A model generated the notes under the pieces. The model did no database searches. It was given only the letters and a program-made list of their open reading frames with translations, and was not told where the DNA came from. This document shows, piece by piece, positions 42,557 to 51,106 of a stretch of 64,000 nt of DNA. Position numbers and translations under genes: made by a program. This stretch comes from JANNYA01 sp031422315. Lineage in GTDB: Bacteria; Pseudomonadota; Gammaproteobacteria; Xanthomonadales; SZUA-5. Position 1 is the first letter of the stretch, and every line of letters starts with the position of its first letter. Location: contig JANOQN010000065.1 in the NCBI GenBank assembly GCA_031422315.1, positions 7,599 through 71,598 of the forward strand. Direction: 5' to 3'.

Positions 42557-43747
42557 CTACCAAACAAAACGGTCGTTCGCGCGCGCGGGCACGATGGTTT
42601 CAAAGCCGTCTTTAAACTCAAGCGGCACCTCAGCCGATTCAGGCACAGGCGAAATACCGCGAAACGCTTTGTTCGGGCCAGCATTGACGACACTGGCAAA
42701 CAAAATTGCTGGCGCTACGTTGTAGCCCGCGGTGTCAATCCCGACCACGATGTTTGCGCCATCAGATACGGTGGCCAATGCGACGCCAGTTCCGTTAACA
42801 TTGCGACCGATCAGGCTGCGCGGATTTAGTAATGGACCGGCTGGCTGGGCAATGGTGGTTACCGTGCCCGTGAGCGTCCAAGTGCCGCCAACGAGGGACC
42901 ACTTTTGCACGCTATCGGTTGCACCATCGTCCGCGATATAGGCAGTATCAACACCGCCGACAGTAGCATCGAGATCAGCAAACACAAAACCATAAAAAGA
43001 CGGACCGCCAATCGTCGGAAATCCAGCAATCGAGGTCATTACCTGACCGGAAGTAGTCGGCAACCCAGTGCCAACTTGAACAAGCCTAGAAAAAACTGCG
43101 CCACTGGCATGCGATACCAATAAATTTCCGCGAACGATGTCGATTTGGCGAAGATTGGTAATCGTGGTCGAAATTTCCGTGGACGTGGTTTGCCCTAAGG
43201 TAGCATGGCGAACACCGCCAGTGCCGCCAACGGCCCAAAACCCGGTGCCGTCAGTAACTGCGCTGCGCGCGTTAAAACCGTTTGCGAAATCCGTCAATGC
43301 CGTGCTCGTATCAATTACACCTGCGCTAGATACCCGAGCAATGACGCGCGGAACGGTAGTTGAGGCGGTACCGCTTATCGTTCCCACGCCGGTTGGCACT
43401 AAATTACGTGCATAGCAGGTAAGCGCTAAATACTCACCGTTTGGACTGCGCGTCATCAAGCCTTCGGATGTGGCCGTACCGCTGGCGACGCACTGGCGTT
43501 GTAAATCGCCATCCGCAGCAATCGTGGGCATCGCAATGGATTGCACCAGCGTGGCACCACCCGCCTGAGAAATGCTGTATTCATCCAAAAACACGGCATT
43601 TCCGGTGGGCACGAGCAGCTCGGTTCCATCGCTGACTCGGTAAACGACCAAATTGCCTGGCGTAAAGGCGGCTGCAGCTGCCTGTGTGCTAGCGAAAACG
43701 CCAGAGGCTACAGTGAAGGCTAAAGCGATTTTTGAAACTTGAAGCAT
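42557..43747 (-). CDS. Exported protein with repeat-rich beta structure and FKDGFE tail
   Basis: 396 residues from ATG at 43747 (preceded by CCGGAGT). Signal peptide (residues 1-26, ending STQAAAAA). Mature part begins FTPGNLVVYRVSDG, as in proteins annotated as propeller-like, and has blades such as VGGTGGVRHATLGQTTSTEI and AYIADDGATDSVQKWSLV. Near the end, EVPLEFKDGFETIVPARAND and FVW: the tail motif followed by 13 residues. No enzyme residues recognised. Confidence 0.7.
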   Translation of the reverse strand: MLQVSKIALAFTVASGVFASTQAAAAAFTPGNLVVYRVSDGTELLVPTGNAVFLDEYSISQAGGATLVQSIAMPTIAADGDLQRQCVASGTATSEGLMTRSPNGEYLALTCYARNLVPTGVGTISGTASTTVPRVIARVSSAGVIDTSTALTDFANGFNARSAVTDGTGFWAVGGTGGVRHATLGQTTSTEISTTITNLRQIDIVRGNLLVSHASGAVFSRLVQVGTGLPTTSGQVMTSIAGFPTIGGPSFYGFVFADLDATVGGVDTAYIADDGATDSVQKWSLVGGTWTLTGTVTTIAQPAGPLLNPRSLIGRNVNGTGVALATVSDGANIVVGIDTAGYNVAPAILFASVVNAGPNKAFRGISPVPESAEVPLEFKDGFETIVPARANDRFVW

Positions 43748-43908
43748 GTGAAACTCCGGTAGTAAGTTAGCGGCGCAAAATAGTCGCAGATCATAACTTG
43801 CGCAAACGCACCCGCAAAGGAATCCGTAGAAACGAAAAAAGAAAACGTAAATAGGTAGCCACCAACAATTCCCAAGAAGTTGGCTAGCGGTCAACGGCGG
43901 CTTTTAGG

Positions 43909-44029
43909 GGAACCTCAAAAAACCTCACTACTAAGTCAAGCTAGGCGAGAATGACAAATATTGTGGCTGTACATGGTTGATATCTTGAGCTTTGAGCCTC
44001 ACGACGAAAATGGGGTTTTAGAGGTTCGC
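43909..44029. repeat. Inverted repeat pair (GAACCTC-AAAACC type)
   Basis: GGAACCTCAAAAAACCTC (43909-43926) and the complementary GGGGTTTTAGAGGTTCGC (44012-44029) enclose about 85 bases. A single similar arm, AGAACCTCCAAAAAACCCTA, is at 33571-33590 between the kinase gene and mntP. Confidence 0.5.
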
Positions 44030-44035
44030 TAAGGT

Positions 44036-44749
44036 TTATCGTAGCGACTCTACCTCCGCTTCCGTCAATGCCCGCCACCTGCCCTTCGCTAAATTCCCCA
44101 AAATTAACGGGCCGATTTGCACGCGAATCAGCCGCAACACCTCAGCACCGATGGCCGCACACATGCGGCGCAGTTGGCGATTTTTGCCTTCGATTAATGT
44201 GCATTCTAGCCAACAGGTTTTGCCGCCGCTGCGTAAAATATGCACGGCTGCCGCGGACAAGCGCTCACCCGCGTCATCAATACCCGCGCGCAGCTGCGCC
44301 AACTCATTTTCGTTAGGCACTTTGCTAATCTGCACGTGATAGATTTTTGGCAATACGCGCGCGGGTTCGGTAATGCCAGCGGCCCAGACGGAATCATTGC
44401 TCATCAGCAGCAGGCCTTCTGAAGCTTGATCTAATCGTCCAACGGCTGATAGGTGCGGCACGGCTAGCTCATCAAACAGCGCACGCACGGTGCTTCTGCC
44501 GCGCTCATCGGCATTGCTGCAGATCAAGCCGCGCGGTTTATTGAGCGCGAAATACACGCGCTCGACAATTAACGCCTGAGTTTGCGCGTCAATTTGGATG
44601 TCTGCAGCTGGATCGGTGCGGCTTTCAGGATCACGCACGGGTTTGCCTGCCACGCTAACTCGGCCCGCACGAATTAGCGCCTCCGCTTGGGATCTAGAGC
44701 AAAGGCCGCGCTTGCTCATGACTCTAGCTAGGCCGTGGGATTGTTGCAT
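44036..44749 (-). CDS. rRNA pseudouridine synthase, RsuA/RluB/RluE/RluF group
   Basis: 237 residues from ATG at 44749. An S4 RNA-binding domain (LARVMSKRGLCSRSQAEALI and GRVSVAGKPVRDP) precedes the catalytic domain, with YFALNKPRGLICSNADERGR and the active-site aspartate in AVGRLDQASEGLLLMSND. GKNRQLRRMCAAIG is the third motif. It isomerises a specific uridine in rRNA. Which position cannot be decided from the sequence, so no symbol is given. Divergent from the YchJ gene with 78 bases between starts. Confidence 0.9.
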   Translation of the reverse strand: MQQSHGLARVMSKRGLCSRSQAEALIRAGRVSVAGKPVRDPESRTDPAADIQIDAQTQALIVERVYFALNKPRGLICSNADERGRSTVRALFDELAVPHLSAVGRLDQASEGLLLMSNDSVWAAGITEPARVLPKIYHVQISKVPNENELAQLRAGIDDAGERLSAAAVHILRSGGKTCWLECTLIEGKNRQLRRMCAAIGAEVLRLIRVQIGPLILGNLAKGRWRALTEAEVESLR

Positions 44750-44827
44750 TTGGCGTTTTACCTTTTCTAACAAGCGCGAAGCATGCCCAGTGACTACACT
44801 TGGTATTCGATATTGTAGAGGCCGTTG

Positions 44828-45214
44828 ATGAAACCGCAAATGCTTAAAGCAGCGAATTGCCCCTGCGGCGGCCTAAGCTATCAAAGCTGCTGCGCGCCAA
44901 TCCATGCTGGCGCACCTGCGCGCACTGCCGAGCAACTGATGCGCTCACGCTACTGCGCCTACGTCATGCAGCTGGAAGCGTATTTACTAGCGACTTGGCA
45001 TGAAAGCCACAGGCCCGAAGTGATCGAATTTGATGCGCGCACGCGCTGGTTGGGTTTGAGCGTGTTGGCGCATGCAGAAACTGAAAACAGCGCGCAGGTG
45101 GAGTTCGTCGCGCGTTATGCTGAAGGTGGTAGACGGGCGCAGCGCTTGCATGAAGTCAGCCGATTTGCGCGGGTAGATTCGCATTGGTTTTATGTGGATG
45201 GAATTGTCGATTGA
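44828..45214 (+). CDS. YchJ-family (UPF0225) SEC-C-like protein
   Basis: 128 residues from ATG at 44828, one codon inside a TTG at 44825. It starts with cysteines in NCPCGGLSYQSCCAPIHAG, the YchJ zinc-binding pattern, then RTAEQLMRSRYCAYVMQLEAYLL, LGLSVLAHAETE and the end RFARVDSHWFYVDG. These small proteins have a SEC-C-type metal site and an NTF2-like fold; function is unknown. Length is normal. Confidence 0.9.
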   Translation: MKPQMLKAANCPCGGLSYQSCCAPIHAGAPARTAEQLMRSRYCAYVMQLEAYLLATWHESHRPEVIEFDARTRWLGLSVLAHAETENSAQVEFVARYAEGGRRAQRLHEVSRFARVDSHWFYVDGIVD

Positions 45215-45273
45215 AAATAGTCAATCACTTTAGAATGGTTACAATCAAATACTGTTAAAGCGAATACCTATCC

Positions 45274-45618
45274 ATGGCAACTGACTTAAGCTTCGTCCAA
45301 TACGTCTGCGAGCAAACCGGCTTGCAGGCGCTGACTTATAAGAAAATGTTCGGCGAATACGCACTCTATCTGGATGGCAAGGTAGTCGCGCTGATTTGCG
45401 ACAATCAAGTGTTTCTTAAGCCTACGGCTGAAGCTCGGGCGATGTTGAGCAATGTTGTTGAAGCATCGCCGTACCCAGGTGCCAAGCCCAGCTTGCGGCT
45501 CGGTGATGAGTTGGATGATCGTGATTTGCTCAAACGCTTGTTAGAAACTACCGCGCTGGCACTACCCGCTGCAAAACCCAAACCCAGCCCACGCAAACCC
45601 AAATCCAGCTCGGTTTAG
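45274..45618 (+). CDS. TfoX N-terminal domain protein
   Basis: 114 residues. YKKMFGEYALYLDGKVVALI, VFLKPTAEARAML and YPGAKPSLRLGDELDDRDLL form the TfoX_N fold found at the start of the competence regulator TfoX/Sxy; here it stands alone without the C-terminal half, as is common for small stand-alone members. The C-terminus is a lysine/proline-rich tail. A role in competence is not shown by context. Confidence 0.85.
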   Translation: MATDLSFVQYVCEQTGLQALTYKKMFGEYALYLDGKVVALICDNQVFLKPTAEARAMLSNVVEASPYPGAKPSLRLGDELDDRDLLKRLLETTALALPAAKPKPSPRKPKSSSV

Positions 45619-45728
45619 TCATTTGTTCGTTAAGCAAGCAACACCTAAAAGCAAGTCAAAAAGGCTTAATGGTTGTGCATCTGTACTTTCAACGCCAGAA
45701 TGCAGGCCGTGATTGACCGAGTAGCACT

Positions 45729-46391
45729 ATGCATACCGTAAAACCCAAAATCCCACTGGCCTTGAAGCTGCTATTCACCGCTTTTATGGCGATATTAGTG
45801 CCGGTCTATTGGAAAAACTACGGACCAAGCAATTTTCTATATTTTTGCGATGTTGCGCTGTTTTTTACCCTAGCTGCCGTTTGGACTGAAAAACCGCTGC
45901 TGGCCGCAATGCCGGCAGTCGGCATTATGCTGCCGCAATTGCTGTGGTGCGCGGACTTTATCGGCAGTGCGATTGGTGCGCCGATTACCGGCATGACGAA
46001 CTATATGTTTGAGGACAAGCTATCGCTATTTACTCGCGGACTGTCGTTCTTTCATTTTTGGCTGCCGCTACTGCTCATCTACTTGGTATGGAAGCTAGGC
46101 TACGATCGTCGCGCGTTTAAAGCCTGGACGCTGATGGCCTGGGTGCTATTGATTGTTTGCTATTTTATTTCCCCCGCGCCGCCGACGGATAACCCAAATT
46201 TGCCGGTCAATATTAATTATGTCTACGGCTGGAATGATCAGGGCCCGCAAATGCTCATGGCGCGCCCGCTTTGGCTGTTGAGTTTGATGATTGCGCTGCC
46301 AGTACTGCTATTTTGGCCGACACACTGGGCGCTGCAACGGCTGTTTCCTGACAAAAATCGCGGCGCAAAGCTAATTCCAATGAAGTTTTAG
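45729..46391 (+). CDS. Membrane protein, unknown function
   Basis: 220 residues with about six hydrophobic helices (LKLLFTAFMAILVPVYW, YFCDVALFFTLAAVWTE, LLAAMPAVGIMLPQLLWCAD, FFHFWLPLLLIYLVWKLG, AWTLMAWVLLIVCYF, LWLLSLMIALPVLLFW). Between the last two is NLPVNINYVYGWNDQGPQ. I recall similar proteins in other phyla annotated only as membrane-associated proteins. No function is inferred. The start at 45729 follows a plausible leader. Confidence 0.65.
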   Translation: MHTVKPKIPLALKLLFTAFMAILVPVYWKNYGPSNFLYFCDVALFFTLAAVWTEKPLLAAMPAVGIMLPQLLWCADFIGSAIGAPITGMTNYMFEDKLSLFTRGLSFFHFWLPLLLIYLVWKLGYDRRAFKAWTLMAWVLLIVCYFISPAPPTDNPNLPVNINYVYGWNDQGPQMLMARPLWLLSLMIALPVLLFWPTHWALQRLFPDKNRGAKLIPMKF

Positions 46392-46767
46392 CATCGAGTG
46401 GAATCAAAATCGGAGTATTCGGCAGTTTTATTTGCGCCATCTAGAATTCAACGGAATTTCATTTTCAGCCCCCGAAATAAGTTATAAACAATTGATTGTT
46501 ATAGCTATTTTTCATTGGACCAGCGAAAACTGGTGACCCGCTAAATGGCTTTTCGGGCAAGCCAGATGCGAAATAGCGCCGCTTTTTGGATGTTTGACTA
46601 GCGGCTCGCCACAATTTGGTTATCCTTGCGCCCGGCTGATCAAGGCAAGTCTACGCGCCAGTGCTTCATATCGAGCGTTGGACGCGCGTGCATTTTTCGT
46701 ACGTCAACCGCCAATGATCCGCATTACGAATTCGAATTTTGAGGCATACGCCATTGAGTAAAACGCT
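46392..46767. other. 376-base gap before topA
   Basis: No gene. Two hairpins are visible: ACCAG-CGAAAA-CTGGT at 46519-46534 and TGGCTT-TTCGGGC-AAGCCA at 46546-46564. AT-rich sequence near 46480-46515 could hold the topA promoter but no clear boxes were identified. Confidence 0.45.
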
Positions 46768-49404
46768 ATGAGTAAAAAGCTACTGATTGTGGAATCACCC
46801 ACGAAAGTCAAAACCATCGGCAAGCTGCTGGGCAAGGATTACACCGTGCTCGCCTCGTTTGGACATGTACGTGATTTGCCTTCCAAAGATGGCTCGGTGG
46901 ACGTCAATAATGATTTTCAGATGGCGTATCAGATTATTGACCGCAACGCCAAGCACGTCGATCAAATCGCTAAAGCGGCGCGCGATTGCGATGAAATTCT
47001 GCTGGCGACCGACTTAGATCGCGAGGGTGAAGCAATCAGCTGGCATATCGCGGAAATTTTGCGCGGCAAAAAGCTGTTGAAAGATAAAATCATCCGCCGT
47101 GTCACGTTTTCTGAAATCACCCCACGCGCGATTAAAGAGGCGATTGCCAAGCCGCGCGAGCTGGCGATGAACTTGGTGAATGCGCAGCAGGCAAGGCGTG
47201 CGCTGGATTATTTAGTCGGCTTTAATCTCTCGCCGCTGCTGTGGCGCAAAGTGCAGCCCGGGCTTTCCGCAGGGCGCGTGCAAAGCCCAGCGCTGCGCAT
47301 GATTGTCGAGCGTGAAGAAGAAATCGAGCGCTTTATTGCGCGCGAGTATTGGACGATTGATGCCGGGCTGAATCAGCACGGCGGCGCATTCAAAGCCAAG
47401 CTGACGCACTACCAAGGCGAAAAACTCGACCAGTTCGAGCTTAACAATGAAGATATTGCCGGGCGTGTGCGCTCTGAGCTTTTAGGCTTCGCCATGCGCC
47501 AAGGCACAGGGCCGCTCGGCGCGCTAAAAGTCACTGACATTCAGCGCAAAGATCGGCAGCGCAGGCCATCCGCGCCGTTTACCACCTCGACCATGCAGCA
47601 AGAGGCTTCGCGCAAGCTCGGCTTTGGCGCGCAGCGCACGATGCGGGTTGCGCAATCGCTGTACGAGGGCGCGCAAACTGGTGAGGGCCAAGTCGGCCTG
47701 ATTACCTATATGCGTACTGATTCGGTATCTATTAGCCAGGACGCGTTGGTGGAGCTGCGCCAATTGATCAGTCAGCAGTTCGGGCCGAATTTGCTGCCGC
47801 CTGCGGCAGTCGAATACAAAAACAAAAGCAAAAACGCGCAAGAAGCGCATGAAGCCATACGCCCTAGCTCGGCGTTTCGAACGCCCGCATCGCTGCGACA
47901 GTATTTGAATGCCGACGAGTACGCGCTGTATGAGCTGATTTGGAAGCGCACGGTGGCGTGTCAGATGAAGCCTGCGACGCTCAATACCGTAAGCGTTGAT
48001 TTTGAATGCGGGCGCGGCAATATCTTTCGCGCCAGTGGTTCGACCATCGTTGAACCGGGGTTTTTGTTAGTTTACGAAGAAGGTCGTGATGCCAAATCGG
48101 AGGATGACGATAACAGCTCACTGCTGCCGGTTTTCACGCTAGGCGATAAAGTACCGCTGGAAACGCTAGTAGCGGATCAGCACTTTACCGAGCCACCGCC
48201 GCGCTTTAATGAAGCCACGCTGGTCAAAGCGATGGAAGAGATTGGCATCGGCCGCCCGAGTACCTACGCCACGATTATTCAAGTATTGCTGGCAAGAGAA
48301 TATGTCACGCTGGACAGCAAGCGCTTCTATCCGACTGATATTGGCCGCGTTGTGTCGAACTTTCTATCCGGTCACTTTACCCAATACGTGGATTATGACT
48401 TCACCGCCAAGCTTGAAGATGAGCTTGATGCAGTTGCGCGCGGCGAGCAAGATTACGTGCCAGTACTGCGCCGCTTCTGGGAGCCGTTCAAAAAATTAGT
48501 TGATGAAAAATCCGAAAGCGTGACCCGCGCGGAAGTATCGAATGCCAGAGTGATCGGCGTGCATCCAGAAAGCGGCAAGGAAATGAGCGTGCGGCTCGGC
48601 CGCTTCGGGCCGTTCGCGCAAATTGGCACCAAAGATGACGAAGACAAGCCTAAATTCGCTTCATTGCGCCCCGGCCAGCGCATGGATTCGATCACCTTTG
48701 ATGAGGCACTTAAGTTGTTCGATCTGCCGCGCAAGCTCGGGCTCGATCATCAGGACCGCGAAATTACCATTGCAATCGGCCGCTTTGGCCCGTTTGCGAA
48801 AGTCGGCACGATGTTTGTGTCGCTGCCAAAAGAAGATGATCCGTATGAAGTGACGCAGGAACGCGCGATTGAAATCATCAAAGCCAAAGAGCAGATGTTG
48901 GCGGAGCGGGTTATCAAAACCTTTAACGATGGCGCGATCCAAGTCTTGAAAGGCAAATATGGTCCGTACGTTACCGATGGCGAACGTAACGGCAAGATCG
49001 CCAAAGATATGGAACCTAACGATTTAACGCTTGAAGACTGCATTGCATCGCTAGCGGCAGCGCCGAAAAACAAAGCGAAAGGAAGAGCGGCATCCGCCAA
49101 GGGCGCCACTGAACGTGCCAAACGTGAAGTTGCGCGTCAGCGCGGCAAAACTAAAGCGCCAGCGAAAAAGGCAGCGGCTAAGAAAGTAGCCAGCAGCAAA
49201 ACTGCCAAAGCGAAAGTGAAATCAGAAACTGCCAAGCTGCTCAGTAACGATGAAATCAACGCGATTGAGTCGAAAAAGGCGGCAGTGAAAAAGCCCGCTG
49301 CAAAGAAGAAACCAGCAGTGAAGAAAAAAGCGGCAGCGAAAAAAGGCGCAGCTAAATCTGCCGCTAGCAAAAAAACCACCAAGGCCATTGTTGACGCGAG
49401 CTAG
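46768..49404 (+). CDS. topA: DNA topoisomerase I with basic C-terminal tail
   Basis: 878 residues. It relaxes negative supercoils by nicking one strand. The TOPRIM acidic cluster is ATDLDREGEAISWH and the active-site tyrosine is in GLITYMRTDSV. C-terminal repeats of the bacterial topo I type (GRFGPFAQIGTKDD, GRFGPFAKVGTM, GKYGPYVTDG) occur, but the four-cysteine zinc fingers of E. coli TopA are absent. The last 90 residues are rich in K and A (KAPAKKAAAKKVASSKT, KKKPAVKKKAAAKKG), resembling histone H1. Such tails occur in several proteobacterial topo I proteins. TatD follows nine bases later. Confidence 0.96.
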   Translation: MSKKLLIVESPTKVKTIGKLLGKDYTVLASFGHVRDLPSKDGSVDVNNDFQMAYQIIDRNAKHVDQIAKAARDCDEILLATDLDREGEAISWHIAEILRGKKLLKDKIIRRVTFSEITPRAIKEAIAKPRELAMNLVNAQQARRALDYLVGFNLSPLLWRKVQPGLSAGRVQSPALRMIVEREEEIERFIAREYWTIDAGLNQHGGAFKAKLTHYQGEKLDQFELNNEDIAGRVRSELLGFAMRQGTGPLGALKVTDIQRKDRQRRPSAPFTTSTMQQEASRKLGFGAQRTMRVAQSLYEGAQTGEGQVGLITYMRTDSVSISQDALVELRQLISQQFGPNLLPPAAVEYKNKSKNAQEAHEAIRPSSAFRTPASLRQYLNADEYALYELIWKRTVACQMKPATLNTVSVDFECGRGNIFRASGSTIVEPGFLLVYEEGRDAKSEDDDNSSLLPVFTLGDKVPLETLVADQHFTEPPPRFNEATLVKAMEEIGIGRPSTYATIIQVLLAREYVTLDSKRFYPTDIGRVVSNFLSGHFTQYVDYDFTAKLEDELDAVARGEQDYVPVLRRFWEPFKKLVDEKSESVTRAEVSNARVIGVHPESGKEMSVRLGRFGPFAQIGTKDDEDKPKFASLRPGQRMDSITFDEALKLFDLPRKLGLDHQDREITIAIGRFGPFAKVGTMFVSLPKEDDPYEVTQERAIEIIKAKEQMLAERVIKTFNDGAIQVLKGKYGPYVTDGERNGKIAKDMEPNDLTLEDCIASLAAAPKNKAKGRAASAKGATERAKREVARQRGKTKAPAKKAAAKKVASSKTAKAKVKSETAKLLSNDEINAIESKKAAVKKPAAKKKPAVKKKAAAKKGAAKSAASKKTTKAIVDAS

Positions 49405-49412
49405 AAGGCCCC

Positions 49413-50198
49413 GTGTTTGATAGCCACTGCCATCTTGACGCGCCTGAGTTTGACGCTGACCGCGCGCAGGTTTTAGCGCGCGCGAAAGCCGCTGGCGTGC
49501 ATGCGTTAGTCTTGCCAGCAATTCGCGCGGAGGATTTTATAGCGCTGGCGGATTTGTGCGCGACCGATGCGAATCTGGCCTTCGCGCTTGGCCTGCATCC
49601 GATCTGTTTGGCACAGCACCGGCCTGCGCACTTAGTTGAGCTAGCTAACTATTTACGTAGCGGCATTGGTAATCAGCGCGCCTGCGCCGTCGGCGAATGC
49701 GGGCTGGATTATTTTTTGCCAGAGTTAGATCCCACGCTGCAAATGCACTATTTTGAAGCGCAGCTGCGCTTGGCGCGCGAGTTCGATTTGCCGGTGATCG
49801 TCCATGCGCGGCGCGCGCATGACGCAGTTATCCATGGTTTGCGCCGATTTGGCATCACCAAAGGCGTGGTTCACAGCTTTGCTGGCAGTGAAGTGCAGGC
49901 TAGCGCGCTGTTCAAAATGGGCATCCACTTAGGCATTGGTGGGCCGGTGACTTATCCACGCGCGCAGCGTCTGCGTAGCATCGTCCAAAACATGCCAATT
50001 GAGTATTTGCTACTTGAAACCGATGCGCCGGATCAACCGCTAATGGGTCGGCAAGGCGCGCGCAATGAGCCTGCATATCTGACCGAAGTGGCGAACTGCA
50101 TTGCGCAGCTGCGCGGCGTGGCGCTGGCCGAGCTTGTCCAGCTGACTGACGCCAACAGTGCCAAGCTTTTTCATCTACAAGGCAACGCTGCCGCTTGA
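49413..50198 (+). CDS. TatD-family metal-dependent hydrolase
   Basis: 261 residues from GTG at 49413. TIM-barrel metal ligands are all visible: MFDSHCHLD, VGECGLDY (Glu), PVIVHARRAH (His), GVVHSFAGS (His) and LLETDAPDQP (Asp). Family members are DNases/RNases. It sits between topA and a transporter, overlapping the latter by four bases at the stop (TTGA). Which TatD paralogue (YcfH, YjjV, TatD) cannot be said. Confidence 0.92.
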   Translation: MFDSHCHLDAPEFDADRAQVLARAKAAGVHALVLPAIRAEDFIALADLCATDANLAFALGLHPICLAQHRPAHLVELANYLRSGIGNQRACAVGECGLDYFLPELDPTLQMHYFEAQLRLAREFDLPVIVHARRAHDAVIHGLRRFGITKGVVHSFAGSEVQASALFKMGIHLGIGGPVTYPRAQRLRSIVQNMPIEYLLLETDAPDQPLMGRQGARNEPAYLTEVANCIAQLRGVALAELVQLTDANSAKLFHLQGNAAA

Positions 50199-51106
50199 AT
50201 ACCGCGTTACAAAACCAGCGCGCACAGGCCATGCTGTTGATGCACTTTTGCGTGCTGCTGTGGGGCTTCACTGCGATTTTAGGCAAAGTCATTAGCATCT
50301 CTGCGCTCAATTTAGTGCTGTGGCGGGTGTTTCTAGCCGGGCTTTGCCTTTACGGCTACATGTGGCTGCGCGGCCAGAGAATCGCCAAGCTTGACGCTAG
50401 ATTGCACGGCAAAATCTTTATCACCGGCGCACTTATCGGGCTGCACTGGGTGGCGTTTTACGGCTCGGTCAAGCTGGCGAATGCGTCTATCGGCGTGCTG
50501 TGCATGTGCTGCGCGCCAATTTTTAGTGCTCTGTTAACGCCGCTTTTTGAGCGTACGAAAATCCGCTGGGGCGATTTTTGGATCGCACTCGCGGTGTTGC
50601 CCGGCATGTTGGCGGTCGTGGGCGGCGTGGAATCACGATTTTATGCGGGTATCACGCTTGGCATTCTGGCGGCGCTGTTGGTAGCGGCGTTTGGACTAAT
50701 GAATAAACAGCTGGTCGAACGGGTTGATGTGCTACAGCTGAGTATTTTGCAAATGCTGAGCGCGGGTTTACTGCTGCTAGTGCCAGCGCTACTCAGCGGC
50801 TTTGCCCTGCCAACCGAATCGGACTGGCCGATTTTGCTGCTGTTTGCAGTGCTGTGTACCGCCATGCCGTTCGTCTGGGCGGCTAGCGCGCTGAAATACT
50901 TAAGCGCCTTTAGCGCGCAATTCGCGATTAACTTAGAACCGGTTTACGGCATAGTGTTCGCCGCACTTTTATTAGGTGAAACCAGCGAGCTGAGCCTGCA
51001 ATTTTATCTTGGCGCGATAGGTATTTTATTGGCGGTGGCATTGCAAGGATTCTTACAGCTTAAGCGGCCAGTGCGCGCGGAAGTTCAGGCTATCGCACAG
51101 CCATGA
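50195..51106 (+). CDS. EamA/DMT-family transporter
   Basis: 303 residues from a TTG at 50195 overlapping the TatD stop; an ATG twelve codons in is an alternative. Ten hydrophobic segments in two EamA halves: MHFCVLLWGFTAILGKVI, ITGALIGLHWVAFYGSVKLA, ILAALLVAAFGLMNKQLVE and YLGAIGILLAVALQGFL among them, with the internal ALKYLSAFSAQFAINLEPVYG typical of drug/metabolite transporters. Substrate unknown. The stop overlaps the next gene by four bases. Confidence 0.9.
   Translation: MNTALQNQRAQAMLLMHFCVLLWGFTAILGKVISISALNLVLWRVFLAGLCLYGYMWLRGQRIAKLDARLHGKIFITGALIGLHWVAFYGSVKLANASIGVLCMCCAPIFSALLTPLFERTKIRWGDFWIALAVLPGMLAVVGGVESRFYAGITLGILAALLVAAFGLMNKQLVERVDVLQLSILQMLSAGLLLLVPALLSGFALPTESDWPILLLFAVLCTAMPFVWAASALKYLSAFSAQFAINLEPVYGIVFAALLLGETSELSLQFYLGAIGILLAVALQGFLQLKRPVRAEVQAIAQP

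Noticed and set aside
46392..46767. tRNA or small RNA gene before topA
   Set aside because: The hairpins do not make a cloverleaf and no T-loop GTTCRA was seen at the needed position.
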